Shown here piece by piece: positions 41,004 through 50,204 of a stretch of 64,000 nucleotides of DNA. The notes under the pieces are model-generated. The model was not told the DNA's origin. It was given only the letters and a program-made list of their open reading frames with translations, and ran no database searches. The translations under genes and the position numbers were made by a program. This DNA comes from JBFAPK01 sp040676675 (lineage in GTDB: Bacteria > Actinomycetota > Actinomycetes > Mycobacteriales > Micromonosporaceae), in the NCBI RefSeq assembly GCF_040676675.1, contig NZ_JBFAPK010000043.1, positions 1-64,000 on the forward strand, given 5' to 3'. The stretch's first letter is position 1. The number at the start of each line of letters is the position of its first letter.

Positions 41004-44000
41004 TCATCGGCCGCCGTCGCTCGACCACTCTTCGGCGAGGGTTTCGGTCTGGCGCAGCACGAGCTTGATGGCCTCCTCGGCGGCATCGGGCGGATAGCCG
41101 TGTACGGCGAGCAGGCGCTTGATCGTGGAGCGCAGCTTGGCGCGTACGTCGTCGCGGGACGACCAGTCGACGGTGATGGACGCGCGGACGGACTTGACCA
41201 GGTCGCGGGCGATGTCCGCGAGTTTGCCCTCCCCCAGCTCGGTGACCGCCGACTCGTTCTGCGCCACCGCGTCGTAGAAGGCCAACTCGTCCTCGCCCAG
41301 CGCCGGATTGAACCGCCGGCCCCGGTCACCTTCCGCGCTGACCTCGTGGGCCATGGCCACCAACTCGGCCATGATCTCTGCCGAGGTGAGGTGCTGGTTC
41401 GTGTAGCGGTTCATCAGCTCGATGAGGCGGGTGGAAAACGCCTCCTGGCGTACGACGTTGTGTCGGGTGACCCGGCGCATGACCTGCTCGATGGCCCGGC
41501 GCAGCGCCTCGATCGCCAGGTTCGGGGTCTTCGAGGCGCGCAGCTTCTCCAGGTACGCCTCGTCCAGGTGCGACAGGTCCGGCTTCTCCATCCCGGCGGC
41601 GGCGTAGATGTCGGTCACCCCGCCGGCTTCGATCACGCCGGCGGTGAGCTGCCTCAGGTAGAGGGCGATCTCGGCGGGGATGGGCAGGCCCCGGGAACGC
41701 CGATCCTCCACGTCGTACTTGGCCATCCAGGCGCGTACCTCCTGGAAGAAGCGGATGTCGTCGCGGAGGCCGTTGATCTCGCCGCTGCTGGCGCAGACCG
41801 CGTAGAGGCGGTCGAGCTTCGCGGCGGCCCGGCGGAAGCGCTCGGCGAGGGTGAGCTCGCCCGGCTCGGGCTGGTTCTCCGGCAGGCTCGGGTCGCGCAG
41901 GTAATTGACCGTTCCGAGCACGGCGTCCACCCATGGCCGCTTGCTCTTGCCCGCGAGCGTCGCCCGAAAGTCGTAGCCGGCGAGAATGGTCTCGCAGAGC
42001 ACCCGGTGCAGGTCGCGCAGTTGGCCCAACAGTTCGTCGACGTCCCGGCCGACCGGCTTGGAGTCCTGGTCGCTCTCGGTGTATTCGGCCAGGGCGTCGT
42101 GCAGGTTCTGGGTGATCGGGGCGTAGCCGACCAGCAGGCCGTCCTGCTTGCCGCGGAAAGTGCGGTTGACCCGGGCGAGCGCCTGCATCAGCGCCGCGCC
42201 GTGCATGGGCTTGTCGAGATAGAGGGTGTGCAGCGGCGGCGAGTCGAAGCCGGTGAGCAGCATCGACTGCACGATGATCAGCTCTAGCTCGTCGTCGGGG
42301 TTCTTGGCCCGCTGCTGCATGGCCTTGAGTTTCGAGGGCCGGCGGACGTGTCGGCGGATGTGCGCCTCGTCCTCCGGCCCGCCGGTGTAGACGACCTTGA
42401 TCTTCCCCTTGTCGTCGGCGTCGTCGTGCCAGTCGGGTCGAAGGGCGGTGATCTCGTCGTAGAGGCGGGCGCAGATGTCCCGGGTGGCGCAGACGATCAT
42501 GCCCTTGCCCGGCCCGTCGATGAACTTCCGCATCTGCTCCGACCGGATCTCCCAGTGCTCGACCAGGTCTGCCGCGAGCGTCTTGAGCCGGGCCGGCGCG
42601 CCGTAGACGGCATTCATCACCGCCACCGCGCGCTGGATGCGCGCCCGCTCGGCATCGTCGAGGCCGGCCGTCACCGTGTCGGCCCGTTCGTCGATACTCT
42701 CCGGAGCGACATCCTCCGGCAGGTCGACCGGGATGAGCCGGCTCTCGTGATAGACCCGCACCGTCGCGCCGTCCTCGACGGCCCGGGTCAGGTCGTAGAT
42801 GTCGATGTAGTCGCCGAAGACATCGCGGGTGTTCCGGTCCGTCTCGGAGATCGGCGTGCCGGTGAACGCGATCAGCGTGGCGTGGGGCAGCGCGTCGCGC
42901 AGGTGCCGGGCGTAGCCGTCCAGGCTGTCATAGTGGCTGCGGTGTGCCTCGTCAACGATGACAATGATGTTGCGGCGGTCGGAAAGCTGCGGGTGGTGCC
43001 GCCCGGCCTCCTTCTCTTCCCGGGTACGGCCGAACTTCTGCAACGTGGTGAAGATGATTCCGCCGGTCCGGCGATTGGTCAGCTCGGTGCGCAGAACATC
43101 GCGGCTCATCGCCTGCTCAGGCTTCTCCGGCAGGAGTTCGCTGGTGACGAACGAGTCGAAGAGCTGCTGGTCCAGGTCGGTGCGGTCGGTGATCACCACG
43201 ATGGTCGGGTTGCCGAGGCTCGGGTGGGTGGCGATCTGGAAGGCGTAAAGCTCCATCTCCATCGATTTGCCGGAGCCCTGGGTGTGCCAGACCACGCCGG
43301 CCTTTCCGTGGCTGCGGGTCGCCTCCACCGTCTTGCGGACCGCCTTCTCCACCGCGAAATACTGGTGCGGCTTGGCGATCCGCTTGACCGGTCGGCCGCC
43401 CGCCTCGCCGAACGAGACGTAGCCGTGCAGCAACTCCAGGAACCGGCGTGGCGTGAACAGGCCGTAGATCGCCAGGTTGAGCGCCACATCCTCGCTGCGC
43501 GTGGGCGGCTGCGGCACCGGCCGGCCCTCGTCGTCCACATTCCACGGCGCGAAGTGCTCCAACGGCGTGAACGCGGTCCCGTAACGGGCGGTGATGCCGT
43601 CGGAGACGAGGCTGGCCACGTTGGCCCGGAAGGCGAGCGGCAGATCCTCGACGTACGCGCGAATCTGCTGGTGGGCGCCCTGCAGATCGGCGTACGCGTC
43701 CCCGGCCTTCTTCAGCTCGATCAGCCCGACCGGCAGCCCGTTGAGGTAACAGACGACGTCGAAGCGCCGCTTGTGGTCGCCCTGGGTCACGGTTACCTGG
43801 CTGGCCGCCAGGTAGTCGTTGGCCGCGTCGTCCCGGAAGTCGATCAGCCGGACCGTCGGGTTGTGCTCGGCTCCGTGCTGGTCGGTGTAGACGATCGAGC
43901 GGAGGCCCTTGACCATCAGCTCGTGCAGGCGATGGTTCTCCGCGAACGCGTCCCGGGACCGGGCGGTGAGCACCACGCCCACCGCCTCGTCCACACAGGA

Positions 44001-44207
44001 GGGTGGCAGCTGCGGGTTGAGCCGGGCGATCGCGTCCCGCAGGCGGCCGGGCAGGATCAGCTCCGCCCACGACTCGCGCTCCCCCGTCCCCGGCGCGATC
44101 GAAGACCCGGGTACGGGCTCCCAGCCCAGTTCCCCGAGCGCCTCAAGCGCGTACGCCTCCCAGTCCGCCTCGGACATGTTGTGTAGGTGAGGGGTGTCAC
44201 CCGTCAT
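41004..44207 (-). CDS. hsdR: Type I restriction enzyme R subunit
   Basis: A 1067-residue motor nuclease that translocates and cuts unmodified DNA with HsdM and HsdS. N-terminal nuclease: Asp150 and ELKK with Glu164/Lys166. Superfamily 2 helicase: Walker A HTQGSGKS (about 308-315), Walker B/DEAH at 419-422 (IVDEAHRSHYD), motif III AFTGTP, and motif VI QALARVNRTFRGK. The C-terminal third is helical and binds the methylase complex. All key residues seen are intact. ATG overlaps the hsdS stop by 4 bp. Confidence 0.96.
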   Translation of the reverse strand: MTGDTPHLHNMSEADWEAYALEALGELGWEPVPGSSIAPGTGERESWAELILPGRLRDAIARLNPQLPPSCVDEAVGVVLTARSRDAFAENHRLHELMVKGLRSIVYTDQHGAEHNPTVRLIDFRDDAANDYLAASQVTVTQGDHKRRFDVVCYLNGLPVGLIELKKAGDAYADLQGAHQQIRAYVEDLPLAFRANVASLVSDGITARYGTAFTPLEHFAPWNVDDEGRPVPQPPTRSEDVALNLAIYGLFTPRRFLELLHGYVSFGEAGGRPVKRIAKPHQYFAVEKAVRKTVEATRSHGKAGVVWHTQGSGKSMEMELYAFQIATHPSLGNPTIVVITDRTDLDQQLFDSFVTSELLPEKPEQAMSRDVLRTELTNRRTGGIIFTTLQKFGRTREEKEAGRHHPQLSDRRNIIVIVDEAHRSHYDSLDGYARHLRDALPHATLIAFTGTPISETDRNTRDVFGDYIDIYDLTRAVEDGATVRVYHESRLIPVDLPEDVAPESIDERADTVTAGLDDAERARIQRAVAVMNAVYGAPARLKTLAADLVEHWEIRSEQMRKFIDGPGKGMIVCATRDICARLYDEITALRPDWHDDADDKGKIKVVYTGGPEDEAHIRRHVRRPSKLKAMQQRAKNPDDELELIIVQSMLLTGFDSPPLHTLYLDKPMHGAALMQALARVNRTFRGKQDGLLVGYAPITQNLHDALAEYTESDQDSKPVGRDVDELLGQLRDLHRVLCETILAGYDFRATLAGKSKRPWVDAVLGTVNYLRDPSLPENQPEPGELTLAERFRRAAAKLDRLYAVCASSGEINGLRDDIRFFQEVRAWMAKYDVEDRRSRGLPIPAEIALYLRQLTAGVIEAGGVTDIYAAAGMEKPDLSHLDEAYLEKLRASKTPNLAIEALRRAIEQVMRRVTRHNVVRQEAFSTRLIELMNRYTNQHLTSAEIMAELVAMAHEVSAEGDRGRRFNPALGEDELAFYDAVAQNESAVTELGEGKLADIARDLVKSVRASITVDWSSRDDVRAKLRSTIKRLLAVHGYPPDAAEEAIKLVLRQTETLAEEWSSDGGR

Positions 44208-45496
44208 AGCGCCTTCTCCACCTCCCGCTCCGCGTCCCGAACCCGAATCTCTCCGGACATTAGCTTCGGCAGCAACATCTCTCGCAGGACAGCCAATCGC
44301 TGCGATTCCGCAGCTGCCGCCAATGCCCTGTTCACATTCGGCAATGCAATACGGTCGAACCTTTCTAGAAGATGAGTAGGTGGCTGAATCAAGGGGAGTT
44401 CCTTAACCGCAGTCGAATTCAAGCCAGGAACAGCAACTCCAGTCCCCCGTAACCTCATTTCGTTCATCAGCGGATCGGACGACAACCAGTAATAGCCGAA
44501 GGCTTGGGTGAAGGGACTAGACATGCGGATACGGAAAACATGCTCATTAATGCACGCCCGCTCAAACGGAAACCCATTCCCAAACATCGAAACATGCGGC
44601 TCAAACTTTCCGGGCCTACCACCGTCCTTGTAGAGCAAAATGTCATGACTCTCAAGGACACCGCGCCTCATCGAGGCAAAAAATTCGTCTGGGACAAACT
44701 TGACCTTAGCATAATCAAACTTTGCCAGCTGAACAATGCTTTCGGCTCCAATGCTGGGAACGCCAGCAGTGTACGCACCAACACCACCACGCGGTCGCGT
44801 ACCAGTCTCAAGAACAGCGATCGCCTCCCCTAGGGAGCGGATACGCCACTCGACCCCTAGGGATCCGTTCTCAGCCAAGAATCGCAACGCGTCATCGAAT
44901 ATTGCCCGAAAGACTGCAGCACCCAGCTCGTGAACTCCACCAACAATACGCTCGTTGACCGCAATCTTGTCATCCAGCGCCCCAAGGACGTTCGCAATGG
45001 CTTGTTGTTCAGAGATGGTGGGGAGCGTTATTCGGAGACGACGCTGATCAGCGAGGCTGAGATACGGCGCCATATCAGTCCCGTGAGCAAGCGCAGACAA
45101 CTGCGATGCAAACTCTAACCCCTTCGCCCAGTATCGGATGTAGCCACTTGATAGTTTGCCAGGATCCTTACTGCGCCAATAACTGAGGTGCGGGGAGTAA
45201 ACGAATGGCGGCAGCCCGTCCGGGACGTAACCGGTTCGACCAACACTGTTCCCCTTGGTTGTTACGATGGTGTCGCCGGCTTGGCTAAGCTTCATTGAGA
45301 CCCTGCTAGCCAGATGGTCATGGAAGCGCTCTGCAGTTCTCAATCTTTCAGGAGACATATCAAGAAGGGCAGCACGCAGAAAGACGGGGCCGGTTCCGCC
45401 CAACTCATCTAACTTCGCGCGATACCCATCACCGATCTCGAGAATTCCATCTCGGATCAGATTCTCGAAAGAGTCCTTCCGCCACGACTCACGCAT
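44204..45496 (-). CDS. hsdS: Type I restriction-modification specificity subunit
   Basis: A 430-residue S subunit with two target recognition domains. The first half contains LPTISEQQAIANVLGALDDKIAVNERI, the conserved helix that spaces the two halves; the second half repeats the pattern near the C-terminus (RLAVLREMLLPKLMSGEIRV). GC falls clearly in the recognition domains, as expected for exchanged specificity segments. The target sequence cannot be predicted. It overlaps hsdM by 8 bp and hsdR by 4 bp. Confidence 0.95.
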   Translation of the reverse strand: MRESWRKDSFENLIRDGILEIGDGYRAKLDELGGTGPVFLRAALLDMSPERLRTAERFHDHLASRVSMKLSQAGDTIVTTKGNSVGRTGYVPDGLPPFVYSPHLSYWRSKDPGKLSSGYIRYWAKGLEFASQLSALAHGTDMAPYLSLADQRRLRITLPTISEQQAIANVLGALDDKIAVNERIVGGVHELGAAVFRAIFDDALRFLAENGSLGVEWRIRSLGEAIAVLETGTRPRGGVGAYTAGVPSIGAESIVQLAKFDYAKVKFVPDEFFASMRRGVLESHDILLYKDGGRPGKFEPHVSMFGNGFPFERACINEHVFRIRMSSPFTQAFGYYWLSSDPLMNEMRLRGTGVAVPGLNSTAVKELPLIQPPTHLLERFDRIALPNVNRALAAAAESQRLAVLREMLLPKLMSGEIRVRDAEREVEKAL

Positions 45497-47102
45497 CGAG
45501 GCGCTCCAGTTGCGTACGGACTTCCTGCTCCAGACGAGCGGACTCGTCGAAGTGGGCGTACAGCTCCTTCTTCAGGCGTTCGATCTTGTCGGCGATCGGT
45601 TCGTCGTCGGAGTCGTCGACCAGCGCCGCGCCGACGTAGCGGCCCGGGGTCAGCACGTGGTCGTGCTGGCGGATCTCGTCCAGCGTCGCCGAGTAGCAGA
45701 AGCCGGGCTCGTCCTCGTACTTCAGACCCTCCACCCGGGCCGACGCGGTGCCGCGCCAGGCGTGGTAGGCGCCGGCGATCTTCGCGAGATCTTCGTTCGT
45801 GAGGACGCGCTCGGTGCGGTCGACCATCGTGCCCATGTTGCGGGCGTCGATGAAGAGCACCTCGCCGCGCCGGTCGGCGAGCTTCTTCGCCCCCTGCGGG
45901 CCCTTGTCCTTGGCGAAGAACCACAGGCAGGCCGGGATCTGCGTGGTACGGAAGAGCTGCGGCGGCAGCGCCACCATGCAGGCGACCAGGTCCGCCTCGA
46001 CCATCGCGGCGCGGATCTCGCCCTCGCCGGACTGCTTCGACGACATCGAACCGTTGGCGAGCACCACGCCGGCCGTACCGCGCTCGGCGAGCTTGGAGAC
46101 GATGTGCTGCAGCCAGGCGAAGTTGGCGTTGCCGGCCGGCGGCGTGCCGTAGCGCCAGCGCGGGTCGTCGACCTTGCGGGACCAGTCCGACATGTTGAAC
46201 GGCGGGTTCGCGAGCACGAAGTCGGCCTTCAGGTCCGGGTGCTTGTCGGCGTAGAAGGTGTCCTCCCACTTCGCCGCCAGGTCGCCGCCGATGCCGTGGA
46301 TGGCGAGGTTCATCTTCGCCAGCCGCCAAGTGCGCTCGTTCGCCTCCTGGCCGTAGACGGCGATGTCGTCGCGCCGGCCGCGGTGGTTGAGCACGAACTT
46401 CTCGGCCTGCACGAACATGCCGCCCGACCCGCAGCACGGGTCGTAGACCCGCCCGGAGTACGGCTCCAGCACCCCGACCAGCAGCTTGACCACGCTCGCC
46501 GGGGTGTAGAACTCGCCGCCGCGCTTGCCCTCGGCGCGGGCGAACTTCTCCAGAAAGTACTCGTAGACCTCGCCCAGCACGTCCCGGGCCGGCCGGTCCC
46601 CGTGGCCGGTGAACCGGGCGTCGGTGATGAGGTCGACCAGCTCGCCGAGCCGCCGCTGGTCCACGTTGTCCCGGTTGAAGATCTTCGAGAGTACGCCCTT
46701 GAGCGCGTCGTTGGACTTCATCACCGCGTCCATCGCGGCGTCGAGCAGCTTGCCGATCTCGCCGCCCTTGGCCCGCTCGGCCAGGTACGACCAGCGCGCC
46801 TCCTCCGGCACCCAGAAGACCCCGTGTCCGGCGTACTCGTCCGGGTCGCTGAGGAAGACGTCCCACCGCGACTCGGGGATGCCCTGGTCGCGCACCTCCT
46901 GGCGGATCTGCTCCCGGCGCTCCTCGAACGCGTCGGAGACGTACTTGAGAAAGACCAGGCCCAGGACGAAGTCCTTGTACTGCGCGGCGTCCATGGAGCC
47001 GCGCAGCTTGTCGGCGGCCTTCCACAGGGTGTCGCGCAGGTCGGCCATGGTCGGCATGCCGGGCAACGCGCTCTGCCCGTTGCCTTTTTTCCTGGGGGGC
47101 AT
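45489..47102 (-). CDS. hsdM: Type I restriction-modification DNA adenine methylase
   Basis: A 537-residue N6-adenine methyltransferase. N-terminal HsdM helical domain (about 18-150), then GGEFYTPASVVKLLVGVL, SAM-binding motif I DPCCGSGGMF (221-230) and catalytic motif IV NPPF (299-302) in DFVLANPPFNMSDW. The C-terminal helix pair near 480-537 contacts HsdS. All catalytic residues are intact, in contrast to the related upstream protein. 34 bp separate it from that gene. Confidence 0.97.
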   Translation of the reverse strand: MPPRKKGNGQSALPGMPTMADLRDTLWKAADKLRGSMDAAQYKDFVLGLVFLKYVSDAFEERREQIRQEVRDQGIPESRWDVFLSDPDEYAGHGVFWVPEEARWSYLAERAKGGEIGKLLDAAMDAVMKSNDALKGVLSKIFNRDNVDQRRLGELVDLITDARFTGHGDRPARDVLGEVYEYFLEKFARAEGKRGGEFYTPASVVKLLVGVLEPYSGRVYDPCCGSGGMFVQAEKFVLNHRGRRDDIAVYGQEANERTWRLAKMNLAIHGIGGDLAAKWEDTFYADKHPDLKADFVLANPPFNMSDWSRKVDDPRWRYGTPPAGNANFAWLQHIVSKLAERGTAGVVLANGSMSSKQSGEGEIRAAMVEADLVACMVALPPQLFRTTQIPACLWFFAKDKGPQGAKKLADRRGEVLFIDARNMGTMVDRTERVLTNEDLAKIAGAYHAWRGTASARVEGLKYEDEPGFCYSATLDEIRQHDHVLTPGRYVGAALVDDSDDEPIADKIERLKKELYAHFDESARLEQEVRTQLERLDA

Positions 47103-47136
47103 GGTGCTCCTTGTTCGTGTTGCGGATCAGTCAGTG

Positions 47137-49272
47137 TTACGAGTTCGCTCGGGGGGAGCCATCCGCCGGATGGCTACCGGTCATCGTCAGCTTGCCGTCG
47201 GTGACGCCCGACACGGCGAGCCGGCAGAGTTCATCGAGCAGTTCCACTTCGCGCCGGGCCAGGTCGCGGCGCGCGTCCGCCGCCGCGAGCAGCGCGTCGA
47301 GCCGGGCCACCTCGGCCGGCGGCAGGATGGGAACCTGCAGATCAGTCAGGCGGGCGGCGGCCCGTACGGCCCCGGGTGCCCGTTCACCCGGCGTGGCGTC
47401 CAGCAGCGCCGCCAGTACCCGTGGGGTGAACCGCTCGCGCTCGGTGGTCGGGACGCGCAGCACCCGAGCCGGAAACTCGACAACCGAAAAACCCTGCTCG
47501 TCCCGATACACCGCGAGGTGCGGCGTCATGGTGACCACGAGGTCTTCCGGCTCGGTGAGCCGTACCCGGGGGTAGCGCTCGGCGAGCACACCTCGGTCAA
47601 TGCGGCGCGCACCGATCCGCGCCTGCCCGGTCACCTCCGTCGGCCCGAGCACCGGATGGTGCCCGTCGGCGGTGACGTCCGCCGCCGCAATCCGGGCGCC
47701 CTTGAGCAGCACGAATTGGCCGGTCCGGATCAGGACGCCGATCGGTTGCGTCGCAGCCGGCGACCCGTCGTCCCGGGCCCCCAGATCGGCGCGCAGTTGT
47801 GGGCGGGGCTCGGCGAGCTTGTTGAGCGCCACCTCCAACTCGGTGGCCTCGGCCACCACGGCCCGACCGTCGCGCAGCCGGTCACGGATACTGGCGGGAG
47901 GCCGTGCGGTCAGTGGCCGCCGGGGCACCACCAGGTCGGCGATTTTGACCTGGCTCGCGTACGCACGCAGGTGCTCGTCCGGCCGGTGACCGTTGCGCCG
48001 CCAGGTGGTGATGTCCCAGACCAGGGTCTCGACGACCTCGTCGCTCAGCAGCCGGTCCGACACGTCGGCGAGCAGCACCCGCCCCTGCCAGGGCGACGGG
48101 TCCTCCCGGCGTAGGACCCAGAGCGCGGTCTGGTAGCCGGGCCGGTACGGCACCACTCCGCCGGGCAGTTTCACCACCGCCTCCACCCGGCCACTACGCA
48201 GCAGGTGGTCGCGGGTGCGGGCCGCCTTCCGGTACGGGGCCAGCCCGTCGATCAGCAGTTCCGCCGGCCCGAGCACCACCGCGGTCTGCCCGGGCGTGAG
48301 CGAGTCCGTCGCCTCGGCCACCGCCGCCAGCGGATCGCTGTCGCCACGTTCCTCGGCCGGCTGGTAGGGCAGCCGGACGACCAGCACGTCGGGCGGGTCG
48401 GCGTCCGTCGGCAGGTGGGCCCCGATCTCGACCCGGCGCTCGCCCGACGGCACTCCGTGCACGGCGAGCCGACGTCGGGTGATCCGGGCCAGGAAGGGGT
48501 CCGGCTCGGCGGCGACCACGGTCGACGAGACCTCCTCGCCCAACTCGGCCCGTACCGCCATCAGCAGGTCGCCGGCGCCGGCCGCCGCGTCCGCGAGGTG
48601 CAGATGTCCGTGGCGGTCGCCGCGCTCCCGAGCATCGGACAGGCCGGCGATGAGCCGGGCGAGCGGTGGGATAACCGCGTCCGCGTAGAGCGCCGGGACG
48701 TTGAACCTGCGCCGCGCGGCCAGCACCCGCTCGTACGCCCTCGGGCAGTCCCACGCCGCCTCGACCAGCTCGTCGACCACGCCCGGCAGCCACGCGGCGT
48801 CGCCGGGCAGGGCGTCGATCTCCGTACGCAGCAGTTCGTCCTCCCAGTCGACCTGGGCCGCCCGCTCGCGGAGAGCGGGGATGACGTGGCGTGCGGACTG
48901 GCCCGACGGATGCAACGGCTCGTCGTCGAGGTGACGCAGGCAGATCAGCGCGGTGATCGCCGCGATCAGCTCGGTCGGGGTCAACGCGCGGCGTCTGGCC
49001 CCGACAGCGGCCGAGGGCGCGGCGAGCGCGAGGCAGGAGAGTAGGTACAGCCGCAGGTCCGGCTCGATCTGCGCGCGCTCGACCCGACCGCTGGCGACCA
49101 GCCAGTCCACCACCTGCCCGGCGTCGAAGAGCGGCCGGCCGCGGTTGGTGTCGACCGGGGCGGGAAAGTCGGCGTGGCGGCGGCGCCAGGTGGTCACGAC
49201 GGGTCGCCGTACGCCGGAGAGTTCGGCTATCTCCGGCAGGGAGATGAGCGTAACGTCGCTCGCGCCGCTCAT
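47137..49272 (-). CDS. HTH protein with degenerate N6-methylase fold and S-like C-terminus
   Basis: A 711-residue protein opening the restriction operon. Residues 8-58 are a MerR/AlpA-like winged helix (SLPEIAELSGVRRPVVTTWRR, GRPLFDAGQVVDWL). Residues about 195-480 follow the HsdM fold: DAAAGAGDLLMAV is a motif-I remnant (228-234), but the NPPF catalytic motif is replaced by VVRLPYQ (298-304). The last 230 residues have an HsdS-like outline ending in a long helix (LDALLAAADARRDLARREVELLDEL). It probably binds SAM and DNA without methylating, as a regulator or decoy subunit. Similar proteins are common in actinomycetes; none characterised to my knowledge. Confidence 0.75.
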   Translation of the reverse strand: MSGASDVTLISLPEIAELSGVRRPVVTTWRRRHADFPAPVDTNRGRPLFDAGQVVDWLVASGRVERAQIEPDLRLYLLSCLALAAPSAAVGARRRALTPTELIAAITALICLRHLDDEPLHPSGQSARHVIPALRERAAQVDWEDELLRTEIDALPGDAAWLPGVVDELVEAAWDCPRAYERVLAARRRFNVPALYADAVIPPLARLIAGLSDARERGDRHGHLHLADAAAGAGDLLMAVRAELGEEVSSTVVAAEPDPFLARITRRRLAVHGVPSGERRVEIGAHLPTDADPPDVLVVRLPYQPAEERGDSDPLAAVAEATDSLTPGQTAVVLGPAELLIDGLAPYRKAARTRDHLLRSGRVEAVVKLPGGVVPYRPGYQTALWVLRREDPSPWQGRVLLADVSDRLLSDEVVETLVWDITTWRRNGHRPDEHLRAYASQVKIADLVVPRRPLTARPPASIRDRLRDGRAVVAEATELEVALNKLAEPRPQLRADLGARDDGSPAATQPIGVLIRTGQFVLLKGARIAAADVTADGHHPVLGPTEVTGQARIGARRIDRGVLAERYPRVRLTEPEDLVVTMTPHLAVYRDEQGFSVVEFPARVLRVPTTERERFTPRVLAALLDATPGERAPGAVRAAARLTDLQVPILPPAEVARLDALLAAADARRDLARREVELLDELCRLAVSGVTDGKLTMTGSHPADGSPRANS

Positions 49273-49350
49273 GGTCCACCTCCCCGTACCGTGCGTTGAT
49301 TTGCGGTCCCATGAGACTAGGTGACCCCTCTGCGCCGAAGCTACTCGGCA

Positions 49351-49374
49351 CGCTGATAACCGGGGTTATCAGCG
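49351..49374. promoter_or_regulatory. 24-bp palindrome between divergent operons
   Basis: An 11-2-11 perfect inverted repeat with half site GCTGATAACC, in the 218-bp gap between the HTH-methylase-like gene and the lipoprotein gene. AACCCGGGTT (49399-49408) and GATTG...CAATC (49409-49425) add further dyads. Likely operator region; the HTH protein encoded next to it is an obvious candidate ligand. Confidence 0.65.
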
Positions 49375-49490
49375 CCTGGAGACTCAAGAGCTCGCTTTAA
49401 CCCGGGTTGATTGCTGTCATCAATCGGCATCGACCGCCGATCCCTCATCGAGCCGGTGCGCGCTTCCCCAACTCCGGAGGACCTACTGAC

Positions 49491-50054
49491 ATGCGCAAGA
49501 TGACGATCCCCGCCCTGATCCTCGCCGCCACCGTCGTGCTCGGCTGCGGCGCCGGAACCACCGGGACCAGCGGCTCCGACGACACGACCAAGGGACAGAG
49601 CCAGGGACAGGACGACAAGGTCGGCAAGAACGACGACAAGCAGAAGCCGGCCGAGACCGCGAAGGTCGGCGACAAGGCCCGGGACGGCAAGTTCGAGTTC
49701 GTCGTCAGGTCCAGCAAGTGCGGCGTCGCCAAACTCGGCACCGACCTGCTCGGCGAGCGGGCCCAGGGCCAGTTCTGCCTGGTCACCGTCACGGTGAAGA
49801 ACATCGGCAAGGAGTCACAGCTGTTCAGCGACAGCAGCCAGAAGGCGTACGACGCCAAGGGCACCGAGTTCTCCACCGACACCGCCGCCGCGATCTACGC
49901 CAACAAGAACGCCGACACGTTCCTCAACGACATCAATCCCGGCAACCAGGTGACCGGCGTCCTCGTCTTCGACATCCCGAAGGACGTCAAGCTCAGCAAG
50001 CTGGAGCTGCACGACTCGCCGTTCTCCGGCGGCGTCACCGTCACGCTCAGCTGA
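49491..50054 (+). CDS. Lipoprotein with DUF4352-like domain
   Basis: A 187-residue secreted lipoprotein. The signal peptide ends in the lipobox VLGCG (Cys about residue 19), followed by a charged Asp/Lys/Gln linker (about 25-60). The domain from about residue 65 (FEFVVRSSKCG, CLVTVTVKNIGKESQLFSDSSQ, VFDIPKDVKLSKLELHD) is the immunoglobulin-like DUF4352 fold seen in many actinobacterial and Firmicute lipoproteins. GGAGG lies 10 bases before ATG. A strong terminator follows. Role unknown; its link to defence genes may be accidental. Confidence 0.88.
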   Translation: MRKMTIPALILAATVVLGCGAGTTGTSGSDDTTKGQSQGQDDKVGKNDDKQKPAETAKVGDKARDGKFEFVVRSSKCGVAKLGTDLLGERAQGQFCLVTVTVKNIGKESQLFSDSSQKAYDAKGTEFSTDTAAAIYANKNADTFLNDINPGNQVTGVLVFDIPKDVKLSKLELHDSPFSGGVTVTLS

Positions 50055-50087
50055 TCCGCAGCCGGCACTCCCCTGCCCGCTGCCGCG

Positions 50088-50126
50088 TGGACCGGGGACG
50101 GGCCCGCGACACCCGTCCCCGGTCCA
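50088..50126 (+). terminator. 15-bp perfect hairpin terminator after the lipoprotein gene
   Basis: TGGACCGGGGACGGG and its exact complement flank a 9-base loop, 34 bases after the lipoprotein stop. Confidence 0.8.
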
Positions 50127-50204
50127 TCGTCCGGTTCGGAACTCCCACTCGGAGCCTCCGCTTCCCCGTAACGCCGCATGACTCTCGCCGCGAAGGAGAA
50201 CACC

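Noticed and set aside
50178..50204. ATG at 50178 as start of the DUF6119 gene
   Set aside because: The ATG at 50205 has a clear AAGGAG site at good distance, which the upstream ATG lacks.
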